Shown piece by piece: positions 25,187 through 34,726 of a stretch of 64,000 nucleotides of DNA (position 1 is its first letter; each line of letters begins with the position of its first letter). The position numbers were made by a program, and so were the translations under genes. Source of the stretch: Micromonospora sp. NBC_01796 (lineage in GTDB: Bacteria > Actinomycetota > Actinomycetes > Mycobacteriales > Micromonosporaceae); the NCBI RefSeq assembly GCF_035917455.1, contig NZ_CP109078.1:682001-746000 (forward strand), read 5' to 3'. The notes beneath the pieces were generated by a model. The model was not told where the DNA came from, did no database searches, and saw only the letters and a program-made list of their open reading frames with translations.

Positions 25187-25761
25187 CCGCGGAGGCCGGG
25201 ACGACCACCAGCGCTGCCAACGGCACCGCGACGGTGGGTTTCCCCGACGACCCGGCGGTCCGGGAACGGGTGCTGCGCCCCTACCGCCCGCACGCGCAGT
25301 ACCTCAAGTCGGCCCGGGTACGCACCGACGGCGACCGGGTGACGGCCCTGTGCGAGTTCGGCGTCGCGGAGTCCTGGTACATCGACAGCACCGGGCACTT
25401 CAACTCGGTCGAGTTCAACATCTGCTACAACCAGGTTGCCTACTACCTCCTGGCCATGTCCGTACGGGAACACCTGCTGCCGGTGTTCGACACCTGGACC
25501 ATGGCCGACTACTGGCAGCGGCAACTACCCAACGTGCTGATCACCGAACTGCGCAGCAGGTTCCGGCGTGCGATCGATCCGACCCGGTTCACCGGCGAAC
25601 TCGCGTTCACGAACGCCCAGCTACGGGCCGGGCGCGAGGGCCGGACCCCGTTGCTGATCATCGACACGGAGTGCCGGTTCTGGGACGACCGGGGCGGGCG
25701 TTGCGACGGTGAGGTCAGGCTGGTGCTGACCGACCCACCCACGGGTGCGGTCGACGCATGA
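25183..25761 (+). CDS. FcoT/ScoD-like thioesterase-fold protein
   Basis: 192 aa, GTG 25183 overlapping the previous stop. After a short disordered lead: VLRPYRPHAQYLKSARVRTD, CEFGVAESWYIDSTGHFNSV, EFNICYNQVAYYLLAMSVRE and IDTECRFWDDRGGRCDGEV. This is the hot-dog FcoT family (M. tuberculosis Rv0098). In isonitrile lipopeptide pathways the ScoD member adds glycine to an ACP-bound enoyl chain and releases the adduct, which ScoE then oxidises. The adjacency to a ScoE-like gene supports that role over plain fatty-acyl-CoA hydrolysis. Overlaps the ACP gene by 4 nt. Confidence 0.85.
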   Translation: MTAEAGTTTSAANGTATVGFPDDPAVRERVLRPYRPHAQYLKSARVRTDGDRVTALCEFGVAESWYIDSTGHFNSVEFNICYNQVAYYLLAMSVREHLLPVFDTWTMADYWQRQLPNVLITELRSRFRRAIDPTRFTGELAFTNAQLRAGREGRTPLLIIDTECRFWDDRGGRCDGEVRLVLTDPPTGAVDA

Positions 25762-26249
25762 CCACGGCGGAACCCCCCGGGTCACCACCGCCGTTGACCC
25801 GGGGCACCGCACGGACGCCCACGGACGCGACACCGGAGCGGACCGACCCACCGCCGGCCGGGACGACGGCCCCGGCGCCGGTCGACGTCGCCGGGATGCC
25901 ACGGGCACAGCGGCGGCGTGCGGTCGAGGAACTGCTGCTCGCCGAACTCCGGGAGGTCCTGCTCCTGCCCGAGGACGCGGAGGTGCCGCGCCAGGTCGCC
26001 TTCTTCGATCTCGGCATGACCTCGCTGCGCGTCACCGAGCTGCGCCAACGGCTGGTCCGGGGGCTCGGCCGCCGGCTGGACCTCGAAACGCTGTTCGAGC
26101 ACACCACGTTCGACCGCCTGCTCGACCATCTCGCCACCGTCGCCGGTGCCACCGCCGATGCCGGCCCGGGTGACACCGACGCCGACCGGGCCTCGACCGA
26201 CGTCCCGCCGCCGATGCTGGACGCCGTGTTGAAGCAGCTCTACCGCTGA
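25758..26249 (+). CDS. Acyl carrier protein with long Pro-rich N-terminus
   Basis: 163 aa, ATG 25758 in an ATGA overlap. Residues 1-45 are Pro/Thr-rich and probably disordered. The carrier domain (~52-125) contains VAFFDLGMTSLRVTELRQRL with Ser89 as the phosphopantetheine site. A disordered tail ends in a helix DAVLKQLYR that could dock to the PKS. ScoB-like ACP in an isonitrile pathway by position between the FcoT-like and PKS genes. Discrete ACPs of this type carry the enoyl substrate of ScoD. Confidence 0.88.
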   Translation: MTTAEPPGSPPPLTRGTARTPTDATPERTDPPPAGTTAPAPVDVAGMPRAQRRRAVEELLLAELREVLLLPEDAEVPRQVAFFDLGMTSLRVTELRQRLVRGLGRRLDLETLFEHTTFDRLLDHLATVAGATADAGPGDTDADRASTDVPPPMLDAVLKQLYR

Positions 26250-26258
26250 AGGAGTCCC

Positions 26259-29200
26259 ATGCCGGCCCCGTCCTCCCCGGAGCAGCCGCCGAGCGGCGAC
26301 GACCTGCTCACCAGGTTGTTACTGGAGAAGTACGAGCCGATCGCGATCGTCGGGATCGGGCTCCGGATGCCGGGCGGGAACGACACCCGGGAGTCCTTCG
26401 CGGACTTCCTCCGGGCCGGTTCCGACGGGATCGGCCCGATCCCACCCGACCGGTGGGACGTGGACAACTTCGCCACCACCGAACCGAGCGCACGGGGCAA
26501 GATCCGTACCGCCGGTGGTGGCTTCCTCGACGGGGTGGACCAGTTCGACCCGGCCTTCTTCGGGATCTCGCCCAAGGAGGCCGGCTACGTCGATCCGCAG
26601 CAACGGTTGGTGCTGGAGACCGCGTGGGCGGCGCTCGAGGACGCCGGACTGGACGCGGACGCGCTGCGGGGCGCCAACGGCGGGGTGTACGTGGGCATCA
26701 GCTCGGCCGACTACATGGTGGCCGCCGGTGCCCTGCCCGACGAGGCGATCGACGGCTACCTCGGTGCCGGTACGTCACACAGCGCCGCGGCCGGTCGGCT
26801 CTCGTACTTCCTCGGCTGGCAGGGTCCGTGCGCCAGCGTCGACACCGCCTGCTCCTCGTCGCTGGTCGCCCTCGACATGGCCGTACGGGACCTGCGTCAA
26901 CGGCAGTGCGACATCGCGCTGGCCGGTGGGGTCAACCTGGCCATCCACCCCCAGGCACACATCGTGACCACGCAGGCCAACATGCTGGCGCCGGACGGCC
27001 GGTGCAAGACCTTCGACGACAGCGCGGACGGGTACGCACGCAGCGAGGGCAGCGGGATGCTGGCGCTCAAGCGGCTTTCCGACGCCCGCCGGGACGGGGA
27101 CCGGGTGCTGGCGCTGGTCCGGGGCTGCGCGATCCGGCAGGACGGGGAGAGCGGTGGGCTGACCGTACCGAACGGGGGCGCCCAGCAGCGGGTGATGCGT
27201 GCCGCGCTGGCCAACTCGGCCCTGACCCCCGGCGACATCCAGTACGTCGAGGCGCACGGCACCGGTACGGCGGTCGGTGACCCGATCGAGGTGGCCGCCA
27301 TCGCCTCCGTCTTCGCCGACTCGCACACCCGGCAGGCGCCGCTGCTGGTGGCCTCGGTCAAGACCAACATCGGCCACAGTGAACCGGCGGCCGGGGTCAG
27401 CGGTGTGATCAAGACGGTCCTCCAACTCGGCGAGGGTCGCGTCTACCCGCACCTGAACCTGCGTACCCCGTCGACCCGGATCGCCTGGGACGAGATCCCG
27501 GTGGCGGTGCCCACCCGGGCGGAGCGGTGGCCGGCGGCCGGCGTGCGACGGGCCATGGTCAACTCCTTCGGCTTCGCCGGCACGATCGCGTCCACCGTGC
27601 TCGAGCAGGCCCCCGAGTTCACCGACGTCCGGCCCGGGGACGACCCGCCCGGCACCGGCGATCCCGTCGACCCGGACGTGCACGTGTTCACGCTCTCGGC
27701 CAAGACCCGCCGGGCGCTCGGCCTCCAGGTCGAGCGGTACCAGCACCTCCTCGACCAGCGTCCGGACCTCGACCCGGCGCGGTTGTGCCACGCCGCCAAC
27801 GTCAGCCGCACCCACCTGCCGGTACGGCTGGCCGGGGCGGTGTCCACCCGCGCCGACCTGACGAACCTGCTCGCCCGGCCGGCCGCCGAGCCCCGGCACC
27901 TGCGCCAGGTGGCGTTCCTGTTCAGCGGCCAGGGCAGCCAGTACCCCGGCATGGGCCGGGAGCTGTACCGGCGGCACCGGAGTTTCGCCGCGACGGTCGA
28001 CGAGTGCGATGGGCTCTTCGCGCCGTACCTGGACGGGCGCAGCGTCGCCGCGCTGATGTTCGGCACCGATCCGGACGCCGCCGACCTGCTCGACCAGACC
28101 CGGTACACCCAGCCTGCGCTGTTCACCCTGGAGTACGCCCTGGCCGCGATGTGGGCCTCCTGGGGCATCCGACCGGACGTGGTGCTCGGCCACAGCATCG
28201 GCGAGGTGGCCGCCGGCGCGGTCGCCGGGATCTTCGCCCTCCCGGACGCGGTACGGCTGGTCGCCACCCGGGCCCGGCTCATGCAGTCGGTGCGTACGCC
28301 GGGCGGGATGGTGGCGGTCCGCGCGCCGGCCGAGGAACTCGGCGCCCTGCTCGCCGGGCGGACCGATCTGTCGCTGGCCGCCCACAACGGTCCCGACCAG
28401 TGTGTCGTCTCCGGTGCGCTGGACGCCCTCGACGGGTTCGGCGCGCAGCTCGCCGACCGTGGGCTGCGGGTCAAGCGGCTGCCGGTCTCGCACGCGTTCC
28501 ACTCGCCACTGATGGACGAGGTGCTCGACGAGTTCCGTACCGCCCTGGACGGGATGCGGTTCGCCGAACCGGAGATCACCCTCATCTCCAACCTCGCCGG
28601 GGAGGTGGCCACCCCTGAGGCCGTACGGGACCCCGACTACTGGGTACGCCTGATCCGCGAACCGGTGCTCTTCGCCGACGGCGTACGGGCGATCGCGGCC
28701 CGTGGGGCGCACGCCATGCTGGAGATCGGACCCGCCCGGACCCTGGTGAACACCGCCCGGACCTGCGTACCGGCGGCGGAGCACCAGTGGCTCGGCTCCC
28801 TGGAGCGCGACGACGAACGGGCCCGCGCCAGCCGCGAGACGGTGGCCGCGCTCTACACCTCCGGGTTGCCGGTCTCCTGGTCCGGCTTCCACGACGGCCG
28901 GCCCCGACCGCACCTCACCCTGCCCGGCTACCGGTTCGACCGGCGACGGTACTGGATGCCGCCCGCCCGTTCGATCGGGTCGGCGGCCACCGCCCACCCA
29001 CTGCTCGGTACGGAGCGATCCACGGCCGAGCAGTTGTCCCGGGGCGAGCGGGAGTTCGCCGGTACCGTCGGGCCGGACTCGCCCCGCTATCTCACCGACC
29101 ACGTGGTCGGCGACCAGGTCGTCTTCCCCGTCGCCGGGTTCATCGAGGTGGTCGTCGCCGGATTGGACGCGGTGCACGGCGAGGTCACCCGACCCGTACG

Positions 29201-31670
29201 CGACCTGCGTGTGCACGAGCCGCTGCTGCTCGGCGAGGGCGCCTGCACCCTGATCACCCGGATCCGGCCGGGTGCCGACGGGGGCGACGAGATCGAGGTG
29301 CTCAGCTCGGCCGACCAGTCCGGCCCGGAACGGCGGCACATCACCGCCACCGCCACCGCGTCCGGCGCCGTCGACACCGAACTGCTCGGTCACGGCACCC
29401 GGCTGCGCACCGAGAGCGACTCGGTGACCGGGGCGGAACCGGAGGCGCTGGCCCGGGTCGACACCCTCTACGCCAACCTGGCCGCCAGCGGGCTGCACTA
29501 CGGTCCCGAGTTCCGGCGGGTACGGTCGCTCACCCCGTACGGCGAGGAGATCGCCGTCGCGGACCTCGCCGGACCCGGTGGGGTTCCGGCGGAACACCTG
29601 CCACCGCCGATCCTCGACTCGGCGTTGCAGACGACCCTCCTGGACTGGACGCTGCGTGCGGACAGTGCCGGGCAGGGTCCCGGCCTGCCGGTGCGACTGG
29701 GCTCCTTCCAGTTGTTCAGCCGGCCCCGGGGCCGACGGTTGCGCAGCGTCGTCCGGCTGGTGCCGACCGATCCCGCCTCGGGGATCGACGCCGTCGCCAC
29801 CGTCGTGCTCAGCGACGGTGACCGGGTCGTCTGCGTACTGCACGACCTGGAGTTCCGGCGGATCAACCAGGCGAGCACCGCCCGGCGCCGGCTGTTCCAC
29901 CGGGCGTCCTGGGTCGAGCGGCCCCTGCCGGCGACCGGTGTCGAGCCGCCGCACGCCGTCCTGGTGCACGCCCGGACCAAACCTGCGGCCCGCACCGGAA
30001 CCGGAGACACCGGTACGCGGATCAGCTTCGCCGACGATCTCACCGAGTTGCCCGATCTGCTCGCCCAGCGCCCGAGTGACGTGTTCTGGTGCTGGCAGCC
30101 GGACGACGCCGACACCTCGGCCGGGTTGGCGCAGCAGTGCCGGCGCCAGTACACCCGGCTGCTGGACCTCGTCCGCCTGCTCGAACAGCACGGGTTCGGA
30201 CCGGACCAACGGTTGTGGCTGGTCACCAGCGGCGCGCAGTGGCTACCCGGTGACGACCCCGGTGACGAGCGGCGCCTGACCTCGGCCACGGTGTGGGGGT
30301 TCGGCGCGGTCCTCGCCAACGAGTACCCGAACTACCGGGTCACCCTGCTCGACCTGCCGCCCGGAACGGCACCCGCCCCGGAGGTGCTGCTCGCCGAGAG
30401 CCGGGCCGGCGAGCCGGAGGAGTTGCAGGTCGCGTACCGGGACGGGCGGCGGTACACCCGCCGGATCGAGGTGCACGAGCCCGATGCACGGCAGGTCGGT
30501 GCACCGGTCGTGGACCCGGACCACACGTACCTGATCACCGGCGGGATGGGCGGCCTGGGCCTGGCTGCGGCCCGTACGCTGGTCGATCTTGGCGCCCGGC
30601 ACCTGGCCCTGGTCGGCCGGCGCGTGCCGGACCCGGCCGCGTTGGCCGCGATCCGCACGGACCTGGGGCCGCAGGTGTCGGTCCGGGCCTACGCCGCCGA
30701 CATCGCCCGGCCCGACGACGTCGAGACCCTGTTCAAGGCGCTGCCCGAGGACGGCCCCCCGCTCGGCGGCCTGGTGCACGCCGCCGGTGTGCTCGCCGAC
30801 CGGCCGGTCACCGCCCTGCGGTGGGAGGACTTCGAGACGGTCTTCCAGGCCAAGGTGTACGGAAGCTGGCTGCTGCACCAGGCCACCGCCAAACTGCCGG
30901 GGCTGCGCTTCTTCGTCGGGTACTCGTCCAGCTCGAGCGTCTTCGGGCAGGCAGGACAGGCGAACTACGCGGCCGGGAACGCCTTCCTGGACGCGCTCAT
31001 GCACTCGCGGGTCGCGCAGGGACTGCCCGGCGTCGCCGTCGACTGGGGACCGTGGACGGACATCGGCATGGCCGCCGGGCTGAGCGAGCAGCGGCGTGCC
31101 TCCTTCACCCAGCAGGGCATCGGGTTCATCCAGCCCAGCGACGGCCACCGTGCGCTCGCCACCCTGCTGACCGGGCCGACACCACCGCAGGTGATCGTCG
31201 GCGAGTCGGACTGGACGACGTTCGCCGCCACCAGGCCGCTGCCCAACGCGCTCTACGAACTGGTCGCCCGGCGGGCGGCGCACACCGTACGCACGGTCGA
31301 CACCGAGGCGCTGCGGGTCCTGCCCGCCGCCGAACGTACCGCGCTCCTGGTCGAACTGGTCCGGGACACGGTCGCCGAGGTCCTGCACTACGACACCAGC
31401 GACGAGATCCCGCTCGACACCCGCTTCACCAACCTGGGCCTGGACTCGCTGGCCGCGGTCGAGGTGAAGAACAAACTGGAGTCGGCGCTGCGCATCCCGC
31501 TGCCGGTGTCGGTGACCCTGGACCACCCGGCGGCCGACCTGCTCGCCGTGTTCCTCGCCGGGACCGTCGCCGACGACCCGAGCATCGACGCCACGGCCGG
31601 TGTCCCATCCGGTACGAACCTCGACGACGCTGACGCGCAGCTTGCCGCGCTGAAGGAACTGGGCGCGTGA
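26259..31670 (+). CDS. Type I polyketide synthase, KS-AT-DH-KR-ACP
   Basis: 1803 aa from ATG 26259 (GAAGGAG upstream). KS: Cys198 in DTACSSS, His333 in EAHGTGT, His373 in NIGHSEP. AT: FSGQGSQYPG, Ser646 in GHSIGEV, and HAFHSPL, the malonyl-CoA-type motif. DH: His948 in LTDHVVGDQVVFP and Asp1120 in PPPILDSALQ. KR: ITGGMGGLG at ~1428 with Tyr1570 in QANYAAGN. ACP: Ser1730 in GLDSLA. No ER and no thioesterase. One module that could work once or iteratively; fully reducing to enoyl, it would supply the alpha,beta-unsaturated acyl-ACP a ScoD-like enzyme needs. Overlaps the next KS gene by 4 nt. Confidence 0.93.
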   Translation: MPAPSSPEQPPSGDDLLTRLLLEKYEPIAIVGIGLRMPGGNDTRESFADFLRAGSDGIGPIPPDRWDVDNFATTEPSARGKIRTAGGGFLDGVDQFDPAFFGISPKEAGYVDPQQRLVLETAWAALEDAGLDADALRGANGGVYVGISSADYMVAAGALPDEAIDGYLGAGTSHSAAAGRLSYFLGWQGPCASVDTACSSSLVALDMAVRDLRQRQCDIALAGGVNLAIHPQAHIVTTQANMLAPDGRCKTFDDSADGYARSEGSGMLALKRLSDARRDGDRVLALVRGCAIRQDGESGGLTVPNGGAQQRVMRAALANSALTPGDIQYVEAHGTGTAVGDPIEVAAIASVFADSHTRQAPLLVASVKTNIGHSEPAAGVSGVIKTVLQLGEGRVYPHLNLRTPSTRIAWDEIPVAVPTRAERWPAAGVRRAMVNSFGFAGTIASTVLEQAPEFTDVRPGDDPPGTGDPVDPDVHVFTLSAKTRRALGLQVERYQHLLDQRPDLDPARLCHAANVSRTHLPVRLAGAVSTRADLTNLLARPAAEPRHLRQVAFLFSGQGSQYPGMGRELYRRHRSFAATVDECDGLFAPYLDGRSVAALMFGTDPDAADLLDQTRYTQPALFTLEYALAAMWASWGIRPDVVLGHSIGEVAAGAVAGIFALPDAVRLVATRARLMQSVRTPGGMVAVRAPAEELGALLAGRTDLSLAAHNGPDQCVVSGALDALDGFGAQLADRGLRVKRLPVSHAFHSPLMDEVLDEFRTALDGMRFAEPEITLISNLAGEVATPEAVRDPDYWVRLIREPVLFADGVRAIAARGAHAMLEIGPARTLVNTARTCVPAAEHQWLGSLERDDERARASRETVAALYTSGLPVSWSGFHDGRPRPHLTLPGYRFDRRRYWMPPARSIGSAATAHPLLGTERSTAEQLSRGEREFAGTVGPDSPRYLTDHVVGDQVVFPVAGFIEVVVAGLDAVHGEVTRPVRDLRVHEPLLLGEGACTLITRIRPGADGGDEIEVLSSADQSGPERRHITATATASGAVDTELLGHGTRLRTESDSVTGAEPEALARVDTLYANLAASGLHYGPEFRRVRSLTPYGEEIAVADLAGPGGVPAEHLPPPILDSALQTTLLDWTLRADSAGQGPGLPVRLGSFQLFSRPRGRRLRSVVRLVPTDPASGIDAVATVVLSDGDRVVCVLHDLEFRRINQASTARRRLFHRASWVERPLPATGVEPPHAVLVHARTKPAARTGTGDTGTRISFADDLTELPDLLAQRPSDVFWCWQPDDADTSAGLAQQCRRQYTRLLDLVRLLEQHGFGPDQRLWLVTSGAQWLPGDDPGDERRLTSATVWGFGAVLANEYPNYRVTLLDLPPGTAPAPEVLLAESRAGEPEELQVAYRDGRRYTRRIEVHEPDARQVGAPVVDPDHTYLITGGMGGLGLAAARTLVDLGARHLALVGRRVPDPAALAAIRTDLGPQVSVRAYAADIARPDDVETLFKALPEDGPPLGGLVHAAGVLADRPVTALRWEDFETVFQAKVYGSWLLHQATAKLPGLRFFVGYSSSSSVFGQAGQANYAAGNAFLDALMHSRVAQGLPGVAVDWGPWTDIGMAAGLSEQRRASFTQQGIGFIQPSDGHRALATLLTGPTPPQVIVGESDWTTFAATRPLPNALYELVARRAAHTVRTVDTEALRVLPAAERTALLVELVRDTVAEVLHYDTSDEIPLDTRFTNLGLDSLAAVEVKNKLESALRIPLPVSVTLDHPAADLLAVFLAGTVADDPSIDATAGVPSGTNLDDADAQLAALKELGA

Positions 31671-33121
31671 AGGCGTACATCGAGTCGCTGGAGGCGCTCA
31701 CCAGAAGCCAGTTGATTCTGCTGCTGGCGCGGCAGCGGCAGGCCGAGACCGAGGGCCTGGCGGTGGTCGGGGCGAGTTGCCGGCTGCCCGGCGGGATCAC
31801 CGACCCGGACGGGTTCTGGGCGGTGGTGCGCGAGGGTCGGGCGGTGGCCACGGAGTCGGTCGGGGTGCCGGTGGACAGCCTCGGCCGGCCCCGGTGGAAC
31901 CTGACCGCCGCCGATGTCGCGCCCCACGCCGACCTGCTGCGCAGCGGCGCCTACCTGGACAGCATCGACCTGTTCGACGCCGCCGGCTCCGGCGTGCCCG
32001 AGCAGGAGGCGCGCTACCTGGACCCGCAGCACCGGCTGCTGCTGACCGAGACCGGGCGCGCCGTCGCCGACGCCGGGCTCGGTGACCTGCGTACCCGCCG
32101 GGTCGGGGTGTTCATCGCGGTCAGCCCGTCCGAGTACGGCGTGGCCGGGGTCCGCAACGGCGTACCCGACGGCGAACTCTCCGGCTGGATGAGTTCCGGT
32201 GTCGCCCCGAGCGCGGCGGCCGGACGGATCGCGCTCGCCCTCGGAGTGAACGGTCCGGCGCTCACCGTCGACACCGCCTGCTCGTCCGCGCTGGCCGCCC
32301 TGCACCTCGCCGGGGTGGCGCTGCGACGCGACGAGTGCGACGTGGCGATCGTCGGCGCCGCCCACCTGGTGCTCTCCCCGTTCACCACCGCGGTCTCGGC
32401 CCGGGCGGGGATGCTGTCGGCGACCGGTCACTGCCGTCCCTTCACCTCCCGCGCCGACGGCTACGTCCGGGGCGAGGGCGGGGTGGTCCTGGTCCTGGTC
32501 CGGGAGCGGGACGCGCACGCCGAGAATCTGGCGCCGTACGCGCTGGTCCGGGGCAGCGCGCTGGGTCAGCATGGCGGGCGGGCGATGCTGGTCGGCTCGT
32601 CCGCCACCGGTCAGCAGGGCGCGATCCGGGACTGCCTCGGCGGGGCCGGGGTGGCGCCGGCCGAGGTCGGTTACGTCGAGGCGCACGGCAGCTCCGACCC
32701 GATCGCCGACGCCGTCGAGCTGGACGCGCTGGCCACCGCCTACGGCCGGCAGCGGGCCGACGCCCCACCCCTGCTGGTCGGGTCAGGGAAGGCCAACATC
32801 GGCTACCTGGAAACGGCGGCCGGCGCGACCGGGCTGCTGCGGGCCATCCTCGCCCTGCACCACGACACCGTGCCCGGCCAGCCGGACTTCGTCGACCCGT
32901 CGCCGCGGATCCCGTGGTCACGGCTGGCGGTCAGCGTGCCGACCACCGGCACGTCCTGGCCGGGGGCGGGGCGCAGGCTCGCCGGGGTCAACGCGTACGG
33001 GTTCACCGGCACCAGCGCACACGTACTCCTCGAAGCCTCGGCGCGAACACGACCCGATCGCCCCGCACCACCGTCCACCCCGGGTCAGCGGCACTGGCTG
33101 GACTCGTACACCTGGCACTGA
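31667..33121 (+). CDS. Stand-alone ketosynthase lacking the second catalytic His
   Basis: 484 aa, GTG 31667 in a GTGA overlap with the PKS. An N-terminal helix (YIESLEALTRSQLILLLARQ) looks like a docking coil. The KS keeps Cys205 (DTACSSA) and His340 (EAHGSSD), but the lysine-strand motif NIGHxE reads NIGYLE: Tyr380 replaces His. The usual HGTGTxxGDP is also altered to HGSSDPIAD. Loss of this His usually stops decarboxylative condensation while acyl transfer remains possible. It may therefore transfer a chain, catalyse another bond-forming step, or only gate the PKS. Codon use is like its neighbours, so not decaying. Confidence 0.88.
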   Translation: MKAYIESLEALTRSQLILLLARQRQAETEGLAVVGASCRLPGGITDPDGFWAVVREGRAVATESVGVPVDSLGRPRWNLTAADVAPHADLLRSGAYLDSIDLFDAAGSGVPEQEARYLDPQHRLLLTETGRAVADAGLGDLRTRRVGVFIAVSPSEYGVAGVRNGVPDGELSGWMSSGVAPSAAAGRIALALGVNGPALTVDTACSSALAALHLAGVALRRDECDVAIVGAAHLVLSPFTTAVSARAGMLSATGHCRPFTSRADGYVRGEGGVVLVLVRERDAHAENLAPYALVRGSALGQHGGRAMLVGSSATGQQGAIRDCLGGAGVAPAEVGYVEAHGSSDPIADAVELDALATAYGRQRADAPPLLVGSGKANIGYLETAAGATGLLRAILALHHDTVPGQPDFVDPSPRIPWSRLAVSVPTTGTSWPGAGRRLAGVNAYGFTGTSAHVLLEASARTRPDRPAPPSTPGQRHWLDSYTWH

Positions 33122-33140
33122 TCGTCCGGAAAGGTATCGC

Positions 33141-34715
33141 GTGACCACTACCCTCACGTCCCGTACGGGACAGACGTTGCAGGACAGCGTCGGGCGGCAC
33201 GCCGCGGACCGGCCCGACCACCCGGCGGTGGTCGCCGGCCCGACCGTGATCGGCTACGGCGAGCTGCACCGGCGGGGCGGGCGCACCGCAACCGCGCTGG
33301 CCGGCGCCGGGATCGGCCCCGGCTCCCGGGTGGCGCACTTCGGCCGGGACTCCGAGCTGTACTACGAACTGCTGCTCGGGTGCGCCCGGCTCGGTGCGGT
33401 GCTGGTGCCGATCGACTGGCGCCTGACCGGACCGGAGGTCGACCACGTGCTGCGCGACTCCGGCAGCGAGCTGGTCTTCGTCGAACCGAGGCTGACCGGG
33501 GTGGTCGCCGGGATCGCGGCGGGACTGCCCCGGTTGCGCGCGACGGTGCCACTGGCCGAGACCGAGTACGCGCGGTGGCGGGACACCGACCACCCGGCCC
33601 CGGACCCCGGCGCGGTCGCGGCGGACCGGGACACACCGGTGCTACAGGTCTACACCAGCGGTACGACCGGCGCACCGAAGGGCGTGGTCCTCGCCCAACG
33701 TACGTTCTTCGCGATCACCGGGCTGCTCGCCGAGCACGGGCTGGACTGGATCGACTGGCGGGTGGACGACCGTAGCCTGGTTGCCCTGCCCGGATTCCAC
33801 ATCGGCGGGATCTGGTGGCTGACCCAGGGGCTGAACGCCGGGATCACCAACGTGGTGCTGCCCGTGTTCGACAGCGAACGCGCGGTCGAACTGATCCGCG
33901 AACTGGGCATCACCACGACCTGTCTGGTGCCGGCGATGCTCCGGCTGGTGGTGGACGAGCCCGGGGTCACCCCGGCCGACTTCGGCTCCGTACGCAAGGT
34001 GGTCTACGGCGGCTCACCGATCAGCGAGGCCCTGCTGCGGCGCTGCCTGGACATGTTCAACTGCGAGATGGTGCAGATCTACGGGCTCACCGAGACCGGG
34101 AACACGGCGGTCTGCCTGCCCCCGGCGGAACACCGCCTGGACGGTACGCGGCTGGCCGCCGCCGGTCGTCCGTACCCGGGTGTCGGGCTGCGGGTGGTCG
34201 ACGGCGACGGCGCGGACCTGCCGACCGGGGCGATCGGCCAGGTCCTGCTCCGTACCCCGGCGCGGATGGTGGAGTACTGGAACCAGCCGGAGAAGACCGC
34301 CGCGACGCTGGTCGACGGGTGGATACACACCGGTGACGCCGGTTACCTGGACGACGAGGGGTACCTCTTCATCCGCGACCGGATCAACGACACGATCATC
34401 GTGGGCGGCGAGAACGTCTACCCGGCCGAGGTGGAGAACGCGATCAGCGGGCATCCCGCGGTTGTCGAGGCAGCCGTGGTCGGCGCTCCCGACCCGACCT
34501 GGGGCGAACGGATCTGCGCGTTCGTCGTGCTGCGAGCGGGACAGGGTCTCACCGCTCCCGAGCTGACCGCGTTCCTGCGCGAGCGGCTGGCCCAGTTCAA
34601 GATCCCGACCAGTGTCGAGTTTGTCGACACCGTACCCAGGACGCCCAGCGGCAAGATCCTCCGGCGAGCCCTGCGGGACCGGCTGTGGGCTGGCCGGCAA
34701 CGCAAGGTCAACTGA
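33141..34715 (+). CDS. FadD10/ScoC-like acyl-CoA or acyl-ACP synthetase (ANL superfamily)
   Basis: 524 aa from GTG 33141 (GGAAAGG 6 nt before). Motifs: YTSGTTGAPKGVVLAQ (P-loop), GSPISEALLRRC, MVQIYGLTETGN (A5), WIHTGDAGYLDDEG, DTIIVGGENVYPAEVENAI and the catalytic Lys in VPRTPSGKILRR. Activates a fatty acid with ATP and loads it onto CoA or an ACP. In isonitrile pathways the ScoC/FadD10 member loads the carrier protein, which fits a cluster also holding a discrete ACP. Could instead start the polyketide chain. Confidence 0.92.
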   Translation: MTTTLTSRTGQTLQDSVGRHAADRPDHPAVVAGPTVIGYGELHRRGGRTATALAGAGIGPGSRVAHFGRDSELYYELLLGCARLGAVLVPIDWRLTGPEVDHVLRDSGSELVFVEPRLTGVVAGIAAGLPRLRATVPLAETEYARWRDTDHPAPDPGAVAADRDTPVLQVYTSGTTGAPKGVVLAQRTFFAITGLLAEHGLDWIDWRVDDRSLVALPGFHIGGIWWLTQGLNAGITNVVLPVFDSERAVELIRELGITTTCLVPAMLRLVVDEPGVTPADFGSVRKVVYGGSPISEALLRRCLDMFNCEMVQIYGLTETGNTAVCLPPAEHRLDGTRLAAAGRPYPGVGLRVVDGDGADLPTGAIGQVLLRTPARMVEYWNQPEKTAATLVDGWIHTGDAGYLDDEGYLFIRDRINDTIIVGGENVYPAEVENAISGHPAVVEAAVVGAPDPTWGERICAFVVLRAGQGLTAPELTAFLRERLAQFKIPTSVEFVDTVPRTPSGKILRRALRDRLWAGRQRKVN

Positions 34716-34726
34716 GGGGAAGCATC

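Noticed and set aside
26775-30209. 1144-codon minus-strand open frame across the PKS gene
   Set aside because: Antisense shadow of high-GC coding sequence; its composition is low-complexity and the plus strand has clear KS, AT and DH motifs.
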